Made by a program: the position numbers and the translations under genes
From: Candidatus Mediterraneibacter avicola
GTDB lineage: Bacteria > Bacillota > Clostridia > Lachnospirales > Lachnospiraceae
DNA: 34,444 nt
Assembly (NCBI GenBank): GCA_019115385.1
Contig: DXDR01000062.1
Span: forward strand, 1-34,444
Direction: 5' to 3'
Shown here: positions 7,817 to 14,681 of the stretch, one piece after another
How positions within the stretch are numbered: the first letter of the stretch is position 1
How the letters are laid out: each line of letters opens with the position of its first letter
The notes under the pieces: generated by a model
What the model saw: only the letters and a program-made list of their open reading frames with translations
The model's database searches: none
Told to the model about the DNA's origin: nothing

Positions 7817-8769
7817 CAGTTTTTCCTCGCTGTCACGCAGACCCACTCGCCCTGATATGTCACATCCAGCACTTCCAGACCCGCGTTTTTCACTGCGTCC
7901 ACCACGGTATCTTCCTTGTCGTCAATAATCCCACTGGTGATATAGATGCCGCCTTTTTTCATCTGATGTACGATGACCGGCGTCAGTTCCACCAGCACGT
8001 CGGCCAGAATATTTGCCGCCACAATATCGTAACACTCGTATCCGGCTTTATCCTGCACGCCCCGGTCGTCGATGATATTTCCGATCATCACTTCATATTT
8101 ATCCCGGGAAATACCGTTAACTGCCATGTTCTCCCTGGTGGCGTCGATAGCGCAGGGATCCAGGTCGGTCCCCACGGAATATGCGGCGCCGAATTTCAGC
8201 GCCAGCATCCCCAGTATACCGCTTCCGCAGCCTACATCCAGTATCCTGGTGTCTGGCTTCACATATTTCCTGATCTGGCGGATGCACAGCTGTGTAGTCT
8301 CGTGCATACCGGTCCCGAAGGCCGTGCCCGGATCTATGTGGATTACCATCTTCCCGCTGTCCTCGGGCTTTACCTCCTCCCATGAGGGGATGATCAGAAT
8401 ATCGTCCACATAAAACTGATGGAAATACTGTTTCCAGTTGTTCACCCAGTCCACATCCTCGGTCTGGGATTCCTCGATCAGGCACTCTCCCACATCCACA
8501 TATGCAGACATTTCTTTTAATTCTTTTATCACCTGGCCTAAGATCTGCTCTTTATCATCTTCCTCTTCCAGATAAAAGCTTAAGTAGGCTACCCCGTCGT
8601 CAGGCTCCGCCTCAGGCAGTATATCCACAAACATCTGCTCCTTATCTGACTGAGAAAGGGGGATCTTATCCTCGATCTCCACGCCCTGAATGCCTAAATC
8701 CATCAGCATGCTGCTCACAATATCCTCCGCCTGGGTAGTTGTCTTCAGCCGGAATTTATTCCATTTCAT
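7816..8769 (-). CDS. prmA: Ribosomal protein L11 methyltransferase PrmA
   Basis: PrmA trimethylates ribosomal protein L11. The 317 residues comprise an N-terminal substrate-recognition domain (about 1-100) and a class I SAM methyltransferase domain. In that domain DPGTAFGTGMHETTQ (146-160) precedes motif I, LDVGCGSGILG (177-187), and YDIVAANILADVL is motif IV. Normal length is 290-320. AGGAGG precedes the ATG. It is followed by rsmE with a one-base stop/start overlap and preceded, after 22 bases, by the GH25 lipoprotein gene, so the whole block from GH25 to thiI may be one transcript. Confidence 0.96.
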   Translation of the reverse strand: MKWNKFRLKTTTQAEDIVSSMLMDLGIQGVEIEDKIPLSQSDKEQMFVDILPEAEPDDGVAYLSFYLEEEDDKEQILGQVIKELKEMSAYVDVGECLIEESQTEDVDWVNNWKQYFHQFYVDDILIIPSWEEVKPEDSGKMVIHIDPGTAFGTGMHETTQLCIRQIRKYVKPDTRILDVGCGSGILGMLALKFGAAYSVGTDLDPCAIDATRENMAVNGISRDKYEVMIGNIIDDRGVQDKAGYECYDIVAANILADVLVELTPVIVHQMKKGGIYITSGIIDDKEDTVVDAVKNAGLEVLDVTYQGEWVCVTARKN

Positions 8770-8791
8770 ATTTCCTCATCCTCCTGCACTC

Positions 8792-9697
8792 TTACTTTTC
8801 ATCCTCCTGAAACCACAAGTCCAGATCCACGCTGCCGTTGATACCCGGCACGCTCCCCGTCTCACTGTACTGCCAGATCTTATAGTCATATGGGCACTGG
8901 GGAACCGCGTGATAATCCGCATACCAAAAATCGTAGCCGGCCAGTTCCTCCATATCAAGTGTAAATGCCATCCACTTCATATTTGCATAGATCATAGCGT
9001 CATAGCCCTCGGACTCTATTGTGTCACAGAATATTTTACAGTAATTGGTATATTCCTGCCTCGTATTCTGATCTGTCCTTGCCGTATCGTATTTAATTTC
9101 CTCCGTATCATACACCACCGGGCCGCTGATATCATATCCGCGAATATGATCCAGGACGAATTCGGCCTCTTCCACAGCCTCCGAAGCGCTGATAGCCTGG
9201 GAGAAAAAGTAAACACCCACATCCAGCCCGGCATCCAGCGCGCCTTTGATATTTTTCTCATACATCGCATCCAGGACCAGCGCTCCGCTTTCCCCGTATG
9301 CCCTGTAGCCCAGACGGATTATGACAAACTCGACTCCGCTGGCCTTCACCTTTTTCCAGTCGATCGACTCGCCCTGAAATTCTGAAACGTCGATACCCAT
9401 TCTGGAAGATACGGCGTTGTCTTTATCTCTGTATTGCTTATAGCCTGTATTTTTATCCGTTTCAAGACAGGCAAAATCATAGGTACATTCTGGAACGTCC
9501 GGCAGAAGTTCTGCCTTATATTCATTCCCTTCCGCATCCTGAAATATATAGATATCCTTACCGTTTTCCTCCTCAATATTAATCCCCGCTGTATTCTCTT
9601 TCTCTGTTCCGGCCACCTGCCCCTGCATCTGACACCCGGTCAGGGACAGCAGGACGCAGAAAGCCAGCGCCGCAGATCTGTATTTTATCAGAGTCAT
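8792..9697 (-). CDS. GH25-family lysozyme-like lipoprotein
   Basis: The first 22 residues form a lipoprotein signal peptide ending in the lipobox LSLTGC (C22), so the protein should be anchored on the outer face of the membrane. A linker and small domain (about 25-98) precede a GH25 catalytic domain. That domain starts at GIDVSEFQGESIDWKKV (D103) and has FVIIRLGYRAYG, GVYFFSQAISASEAVEEA and the catalytic DXE motif as VVYDTEE (D197, E199). GH25 enzymes cut the beta-1,4 bond between N-acetylmuramic acid and N-acetylglucosamine. It probably trims peptidoglycan at the cell surface. GGGGGAG lies 7 bases before the ATG. The domain is complete, with W and Y residues toward the C-terminus as usual. 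Confidence 0.9.
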   Translation of the reverse strand: MTLIKYRSAALAFCVLLSLTGCQMQGQVAGTEKENTAGINIEEENGKDIYIFQDAEGNEYKAELLPDVPECTYDFACLETDKNTGYKQYRDKDNAVSSRMGIDVSEFQGESIDWKKVKASGVEFVIIRLGYRAYGESGALVLDAMYEKNIKGALDAGLDVGVYFFSQAISASEAVEEAEFVLDHIRGYDISGPVVYDTEEIKYDTARTDQNTRQEYTNYCKIFCDTIESEGYDAMIYANMKWMAFTLDMEELAGYDFWYADYHAVPQCPYDYKIWQYSETGSVPGINGSVDLDLWFQEDEK

Positions 9698-9765
9698 CTG
9701 TCCACTCCCCCGCTATTTTAATTGCTGTTTCTCCATCTAAGATACAACGATTTCTGTTTCCGCGC

Positions 9766-9792
9766 AAGTAAAACTAAAACGGATGCATTCCG
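9766..9792 (-). terminator. Weak candidate terminator after the MOSC gene
   Basis: Read leftward, CGGA and TCCG pair around a short loop (9780-9792) and are followed by TTTTAGTTTTACTT. A CCCGC/GCGGG hairpin lies just before it (about 9796-9815). Short stems, so the call is tentative. Confidence 0.4.
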
Positions 9793-9813
9793 CCCCCCGC
9801 CTCAGTTGCGGGC

Positions 9814-10260
9814 TCACTCTCCGCCGTAATCTGGCATACAGGTCATCTCATCGCCCGGACTTATTTTCCCGCCCCGGAGCACCTTTGCAAACACCCCTTC
9901 CCTCGGCATAATGCAGTCCCCCATCTGCTGAAAGATCCGGCATCCGTGATGACATTCTTTTCCAATCTGCGTGATCTCGAGAATAACCTCCCCGCATACA
10001 AGCCTTGTACCCAAAGGAAGAGCAGAAAAATCAATTCCTTCCACCACCAGATTTTCTCCGAAAGCGCCGGCTTCCACCTGTGCGCCCCGCTCTTTAACTT
10101 CCCTGATCTTGTCATAGGAAAGGAGACTGACCTGACGGTGCCATTTCCCCGCGTGGGCGTCTCCCTCAATTCCGTATTCTTCTATAAATCTTCCTTCTTC
10201 CACAGCCCTCTTTTCCGTGCCTTTTGAAGGGCTTGTACAAACTGCGATCACTTTTCCCAT
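9814..10260 (-). CDS. MOSC domain protein of the molybdenum-cofactor operon
   Basis: The protein has 148 residues. MOSC domains are found in Moco sulfurases and related proteins and are thought to deliver or bind Moco-sulfur. Seen here: GKVIAVCTSPSKGTEK at the start, YGIEGDAHAGKWHRQVSLLS, GAFGENLVVEGIDFSALPLGTRL and a conserved cysteine in IGKECHHGCRIFQQMG. These are typical of the small stand-alone MOSC proteins often linked to moaA and mogA. The ATG at 10260 is chosen because GGAGG precedes it; the longer in-frame start overlaps the moaA 3' end. It is the last gene of moaC-mogA-moaA-MOSC. Its activity on xanthine-dehydrogenase-type Moco is inference. Confidence 0.88.
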   Translation of the reverse strand: MGKVIAVCTSPSKGTEKRAVEEGRFIEEYGIEGDAHAGKWHRQVSLLSYDKIREVKERGAQVEAGAFGENLVVEGIDFSALPLGTRLVCGEVILEITQIGKECHHGCRIFQQMGDCIMPREGVFAKVLRGGKISPGDEMTCMPDYGGE

Positions 10261-10306
10261 TTCCGCTCCTCCACTGTATTTTTCGATATGCCAGTGTACT
10301 GTATCA

Positions 10307-11338
10307 CTAGCCGCCAATCCGGCTCATCCCCCGTTCCTCAAAGCCTGGGGAGTCTGTCCCTCCGTCATTCGCCGCTCCATCCTCCGGCCGCCTGCTCCGG
10401 CCAGCATCTGTTTCTCCAAAGCGATGGCAGGCAGGCTTGCTTAAAACGGACTGGCTGACTGCATCCTCAATCTGGGCGTCTGTTCCTCCGCCTCTGATCA
10501 ACGCCTTTATATCTGCTCCGTCCCCATACTGAAGACAGGGCTTGAGCAGGCCTTCCGCCGTGAGCCTGAGCCGGTTGCATGTGCGGCAGAACTTATGGCT
10601 GATGGCGCTGATAAAACCGATTCTCCCCTGAAAACCTGCAAACTGCACATACTCTGCCGGTCCGTTACCCAGTGGTTTCTCATATGGCTCCGGCTGCCCG
10701 AACCGACGTTCCAGCATCTCTCTTATATCTTTCCCGCTTTTTCCTGCAGATTCTTTTCCTGACCCAATAGGCATCATTTCAATAAAACGCACGTCCACCG
10801 GCCGGTCTTCTGCAAGTCCCGCAAGCCGCAGCAGATCTTCTTCTGTCCCGTCTTCCAGCGGTACGCAGTTGATTTTTACCGGAAGTCCCGGATATGCGAG
10901 CGCCGCGTCCAGGCCCTCCAGGACATGATCCAGGATGCCGCCTCTGGTCACCTGACGATACCGCTCTTCATCCAGCGTATCAAGGCTTATATTCACTGCA
11001 TCCAGGCCTGCGGCGGTCAGACTGCCGATCTGTTCTTTCAGCAGAGTGCCGTTTGTCGTCAGTGTAACCTGCTTCACCCCTGGAATCCGTTTTAACTTTC
11101 CGATCAGCACAGGGAGTCCTCTGCGCACAAGCGGTTCCCCTCCCGTCAGTTTGATGCGGGATATTCCCAGACCCGCTGCAATGCGGCAGAATCTTTCGAT
11201 CTCGTCAAAGGTCAGGATCTCCGCATGGGGCACAGGCGGCACGCCTTCCTCCGGCATACAGTAAGTACATCTCAGATTGCACCGGTCTGTGACGGACACC
11301 CTTATATATTCAATTTCCCTGCCAAACCGGTCCAGCAT
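10307..11338 (-). CDS. moaA: GTP 3',8-cyclase MoaA
   Basis: MoaA is the radical SAM enzyme that starts molybdenum cofactor synthesis by converting GTP to 3',8-cyclo-GTP. The 343 residues carry the SAM-cluster motif CNLRCTYC (C20, C24, C27), LTGGEPLVRR, and a second cluster motif CRTCNRLRLTAEGLLKPC near residue 250 that binds the substrate-side 4Fe-4S. The protein ends in RIGG; the C-terminal double glycine is essential in known MoaA. The region just before that end is rather long and polar (RSRRPEDGAANDGG). AGGAG lies 10 bases before the ATG. It sits 26 bases after mogA in the same operon. Confidence 0.95.
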   Translation of the reverse strand: MLDRFGREIEYIRVSVTDRCNLRCTYCMPEEGVPPVPHAEILTFDEIERFCRIAAGLGISRIKLTGGEPLVRRGLPVLIGKLKRIPGVKQVTLTTNGTLLKEQIGSLTAAGLDAVNISLDTLDEERYRQVTRGGILDHVLEGLDAALAYPGLPVKINCVPLEDGTEEDLLRLAGLAEDRPVDVRFIEMMPIGSGKESAGKSGKDIREMLERRFGQPEPYEKPLGNGPAEYVQFAGFQGRIGFISAISHKFCRTCNRLRLTAEGLLKPCLQYGDGADIKALIRGGGTDAQIEDAVSQSVLSKPACHRFGETDAGRSRRPEDGAANDGGTDSPGFEERGMSRIGG

Positions 11339-11364
11339 AGATTCTTATCTCCTCTGAATTCATA

Positions 11365-11898
11365 TTATATCTTCTCGTTTTGGGGAAGCTCTGCAAAATC
11401 CCTTCCGCACTCTCCTGCCTGCCCTGTCAGGATAGCAAGCCCGTGATCCAGCGTGGGCAGCACTGCGTCCAGATTCTCCTTCACCGCTTTCGGGCTGCCT
11501 GGCAGATTAATGATCAGCGTCTGATTTCGGATGACAGACACTCCCCGGCTGAGCATAGCCCGCGGTGTGACCTTCAGGGAAGCCAGGCGCATAGCCTCGG
11601 CGATCCCCGGAGCATTCCGCGTCGCTACCGCCAGCGTCGCCTCCGGCGTGCAGTCTCGCGGAGCGAAACCCGTTCCGCCTGTTGTGAAAACAATATCCGC
11701 TTTTATGTCATCACATAATTTATATAGACACTTTTTAATTTCTTCTTTGTCATCTGGAAGAAGCACTGTTTTCAGGATATCGTACCCTGCATTTTTAAGC
11801 ATCTCGCAGATGAGCGGCCCGCTTTTATCTTCTCTCTCCCCTGTATAGCCCTTATCGCTCAATGTCACGACTGCAGCTTTCCATCTTTGATGTCCCAT
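11365..11898 (-). CDS. mogA: MogA/MoaB family molybdopterin adenylyltransferase
   Basis: The protein has 177 residues. Members of the family adenylylate molybdopterin before metal insertion. The fold signature is complete: AVVTLSDKGYTGEREDKSG at the N-terminus, DIVFTTGGTGFAPRDCTPEAT in the centre and INLPGSPKAVKENLDAVLPTLDH near the end. Sequence alone does not separate MogA from MoaB; the family call is firm, the symbol less so. GGAGG lies 7 bases before the ATG. It is the second gene of the leftward Moco operon, 28 bases after moaC. moaD, moaE and moeA are not in the window. Confidence 0.9.
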   Translation of the reverse strand: MGHQRWKAAVVTLSDKGYTGEREDKSGPLICEMLKNAGYDILKTVLLPDDKEEIKKCLYKLCDDIKADIVFTTGGTGFAPRDCTPEATLAVATRNAPGIAEAMRLASLKVTPRAMLSRGVSVIRNQTLIINLPGSPKAVKENLDAVLPTLDHGLAILTGQAGECGRDFAELPQNEKI

Positions 11899-11926
11899 CT
11901 CTTTTCCTCCAGCCTCCTGCGCTTTT

Positions 11927-12454
11927 CTACATCAGATCAATTTCCCTGCGGCGGGATGCCTTCTCTTCTCTGTCTCTTCGCCGGTCATTGTATACATCGC
12001 CGCTCTTTCCTCCGGTCTTCCTTACCAGACGGATCTCTCCGAGTTCCATGGTCTTATCCAGAGCCTTGCACATGTCATAAATAGTCAGCAGAGCCACGCT
12101 CACCCCTGTCAGCGCCTCCATCTCCACACCTGTTTTGCCTGTCACTTTGACAGTACATGTACATAAGATCGAGCATTCGTTCTCATCCATGTCAAAATGA
12201 ACCCTGCAGTTGGTAAGCGGAAGGATATGGCACATGGGAATCATTTCCCAGGTACGCTTTGCTCCCATGATCCCCGCCGTCGCCGCCACGCCAAGGACGT
12301 CGCCTTTTTCTATGCTCCCGGATCTGACGGCCTGAAACACATCCCGGCTCACCAGTATCTTTCCCTCTGCGGAAGCCTCCCGGACTGTATTGTCCTTTTC
12401 GGTCACATCCACCATAACAGCCTTTCCGTTTTCATCAAAATGTGTAAATCCCAT
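11927..12454 (-). CDS. moaC: Cyclic pyranopterin monophosphate synthase MoaC
   Basis: MoaC converts the MoaA product into cyclic pyranopterin monophosphate. The 175-residue protein has THFDENGKAVMVDVTEK at the N-terminus, the substrate-site sequence KRTWEMIPMCHILPL, TGKTGVEMEALTGVSVALLTIYDMCKALDK, and a basic tail. ATGs at 12460 and 12454 are both possible: AAAGGG lies 2 bases from the first and 8 from the second, and E. coli MoaC aligns with the second, so 12454 is preferred. The longer reading frame upstream is unlikely. It is the first gene of the Moco operon; no Moco-riboswitch motif is evident in its leader. Confidence 0.93.
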   Translation of the reverse strand: MGFTHFDENGKAVMVDVTEKDNTVREASAEGKILVSRDVFQAVRSGSIEKGDVLGVAATAGIMGAKRTWEMIPMCHILPLTNCRVHFDMDENECSILCTCTVKVTGKTGVEMEALTGVSVALLTIYDMCKALDKTMELGEIRLVRKTGGKSGDVYNDRRRDREEKASRRREIDLM

Positions 12455-12693
12455 ATCCATAGCCCTTTCTGTTTTCCGCTGTCCCCGGTACCCTGCATCT
12501 GTTCTGCCGGATCTCAAATACTATAACGATAATACCACATTTGCAGGGATATTTGTAGCACAATTCGAATCTGCTGAAAGGGACCCCAGCTATAAAACAT
12601 CCGAAAATCAATGGATACCGATGACAGGAAAACGTATTCGTCGGTGTAGGCCGGGAGGATTGAGGCAGCTTTGGAATGTGCCATAGAAAAACA

Positions 12694-12790
12694 GAAACCG
12701 GGAAAACGGCGTTAAGATTTACAACAGGCTTTTGCGGGCTATACGGGCCAGCCAGTTGTATCTCTTATTTTTCGCCGTTTTTCCGGTTTC
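12694..12790. repeat. 97-nt inverted repeat between the ABC operon and moaC
   Basis: Arms 12694-12711 and 12773-12790 are 18 bases each and complementary with a single G-T pair (GAAACCGGGAAAACGGCG on the left). Inside, TACAAC (12720-12725) and GTTGTA (12755-12760) also pair, close to the same centre. The rest of the 330-bp gap (12461-12845) shows no credible ORF. No T-tract follows, so it is more like a MITE/REP palindrome than a terminator. Confidence 0.6.
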
Positions 12791-12845
12791 GTGATTTTTC
12801 CCGGCACAGGGAGCGGAGTCCCCGCCTTACCCCACAAATCCAAAT

Positions 12846-14681
12846 CTACGCACAGGTCTGATCTGCGCTTTCGAACTGTGAGTTGTACAGGTCTGCATAG
12901 AATCCTCCTTTTTCCAGCAGTTCTTCATGTCTTCCCTGTTCTACGATATCGCCGTCCTTCATTACCAGGATCAGGTCTGCATCCCGGATAGTTGACAGAC
13001 GATGAGCTATGATGAAGCTGGTGCGGCCTTTCATCAGATTATCCATTGCTTTCTGAATGAGCACCTCTGTCCTTGTATCTACAGAACTTGTGGCTTCATC
13101 CAGAATCAGGATCTTCGGGTCTGCCAGGATAGCTCTCGCGATCGTAAGAAGCTGTTTCTGTCCCTGGGAGACGTTGCTGGCCTCCTCGTTCAGTTCCATT
13201 TTATAACCGCCCGGCAGTGTCTGCACAAAGCGGTGTACGTGGGCGGCTTTCGCAGCCTGGATCACCTCTTCGTCCGTGGCGTCAAGTCTGCCGTAGCGGA
13301 TATTTTCCATGATAGAGCCATGGAACAGCCAGGTATCCTGAAGCACCATTCCGAACATTTCTCTTAAGTCGCTACGGTTGAATTCCCGCAGGTCGTGTCC
13401 GTCGATCCGGATAGAGCCGCTGTTTACGTCGTAGAACCGCATCAGCAGTTTGATCATGGTGGTCTTTCCCGCTCCGGTAGGTCCTACGATGGCGATTTTC
13501 TGTCCTTCCTTTACTTCAGCGGAAAAGTCATTGATAATGATCTTATCCGGGTTATATCCGAAATGTACATGTTCAAACCGGACATTTCCCTGGAGCCCTT
13601 CTGTTTTCACGGGATTCGGAACAGTCTGTTCCTCTTCTTCCTCCTCCAGGAATTCAAATACTCTCTCGGAGGCCGCTGCCGTGGACTGGAGCATATTTGC
13701 CACCTGCGCCACCTGCTGGATGGGCTGGGTAAAGTTTCTCACGTACTGGATAAAGGACTGGATATCCCCTACTTCTATGGTATTTCGGATTGTCAGGTAT
13801 CCGCCCAGTATGGCCACTGCCACATATCCCAGATTACCCACAAACTGCATGACCGGCATCATCATACCGGAAAAGAACTGGGATTTCCATGCGGAGTCGT
13901 AAAGTTTTCCATTGATCTGGTTAAACTCTCCGATCACGTCCTCTTCCTTATTAAATGCTTTGATTATGCTGTGCCCGCTGTAGATTTCCTCTACCTGGCC
14001 ATTTACATTTCCCAGATACTCCTGCTGGCCGCGGAAATATTTCTGGGAATGTTTCATTACAAATGAGATCAGCAGCACGGAAATAGGCAAAAGCAGGATC
14101 GCAACCAGTGTCATCAGCGGGCTGATGGAGAGCATCATAATAAGTACGCCAATGATCGTCGTCACGGATGTGATCATCTGGGTCGCACTCTGGTTCAAAC
14201 TCTGCCCCAGGGTATCCACGTCGTTTGTCACGCGGGAAAGCACCTCGCCCACAGGTTTCGTATCAAAATAATTCATGGGCATGCGGTTGATCTTTTCCGA
14301 AATTTCTTTGCGCAGGCGGTAGGTAGTCTTCTGAGACACGCCTGTCATAATGATTCCCTGTATGAAGGTACACAATGCGCTGATCAGATACAGCCCCAGT
14401 GTGATCAGAAGGATTCTTCCGATCTTCCCGAAGTCCATGCCGCTCCCTCCGGAAACAGTGCTCACCAGGCCGTTAAATATCTCTGTGGTAGCCTTACCCA
14501 GGATCTTCGGACCGGCGATATTAAATATAGTTCCGCATACGGCAAAGATAAATACAAATGCCATGTGCACTTTAAAGGCGCTCATATAATGAAATAGTTT
14601 CTTTATCGTGCCTTTAAAATCCTTTGCACTCTCGCCCGGCATACCGCCGCGCATACCTCTTCCCATTGGTCCTCTAGGCAT
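12846..14681 (-). CDS. ABC exporter half-transporter with the catalytic ATPase site (heterodimer subunit B)
   Basis: The protein has 611 residues. After a Met/Gly/Arg-rich N-terminal tail come six membrane helices (about 37-330) and a nucleotide-binding domain. Walker A is GPTGAGKT (400-407), the signature is VSQGQ (504-508), Walker B is ILILDEATS with catalytic E529, and the H-loop is IIAHR (H560). The signature is non-canonical (SQ for SG) while Walker B and the H-loop are canonical. This is the mirror image of its partner, so the two should form one working and one degenerate ATP site as in TM287/288 or BmrCD. Its ATG overlaps the end of the upstream gene by 8 bases, so the subunits are translationally coupled. 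Drug or peptide export is likely; the substrate is unknown. Confidence 0.93.
   Translation of the reverse strand: MPRGPMGRGMRGGMPGESAKDFKGTIKKLFHYMSAFKVHMAFVFIFAVCGTIFNIAGPKILGKATTEIFNGLVSTVSGGSGMDFGKIGRILLITLGLYLISALCTFIQGIIMTGVSQKTTYRLRKEISEKINRMPMNYFDTKPVGEVLSRVTNDVDTLGQSLNQSATQMITSVTTIIGVLIMMLSISPLMTLVAILLLPISVLLISFVMKHSQKYFRGQQEYLGNVNGQVEEIYSGHSIIKAFNKEEDVIGEFNQINGKLYDSAWKSQFFSGMMMPVMQFVGNLGYVAVAILGGYLTIRNTIEVGDIQSFIQYVRNFTQPIQQVAQVANMLQSTAAASERVFEFLEEEEEEQTVPNPVKTEGLQGNVRFEHVHFGYNPDKIIINDFSAEVKEGQKIAIVGPTGAGKTTMIKLLMRFYDVNSGSIRIDGHDLREFNRSDLREMFGMVLQDTWLFHGSIMENIRYGRLDATDEEVIQAAKAAHVHRFVQTLPGGYKMELNEEASNVSQGQKQLLTIARAILADPKILILDEATSSVDTRTEVLIQKAMDNLMKGRTSFIIAHRLSTIRDADLILVMKDGDIVEQGRHEELLEKGGFYADLYNSQFESADQTCA

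Noticed and set aside
12461-12693. Moco riboswitch upstream of moaC
   Set aside because: The leader shows none of the conserved Moco-motif blocks I know; only an inverted repeat is visible further upstream.
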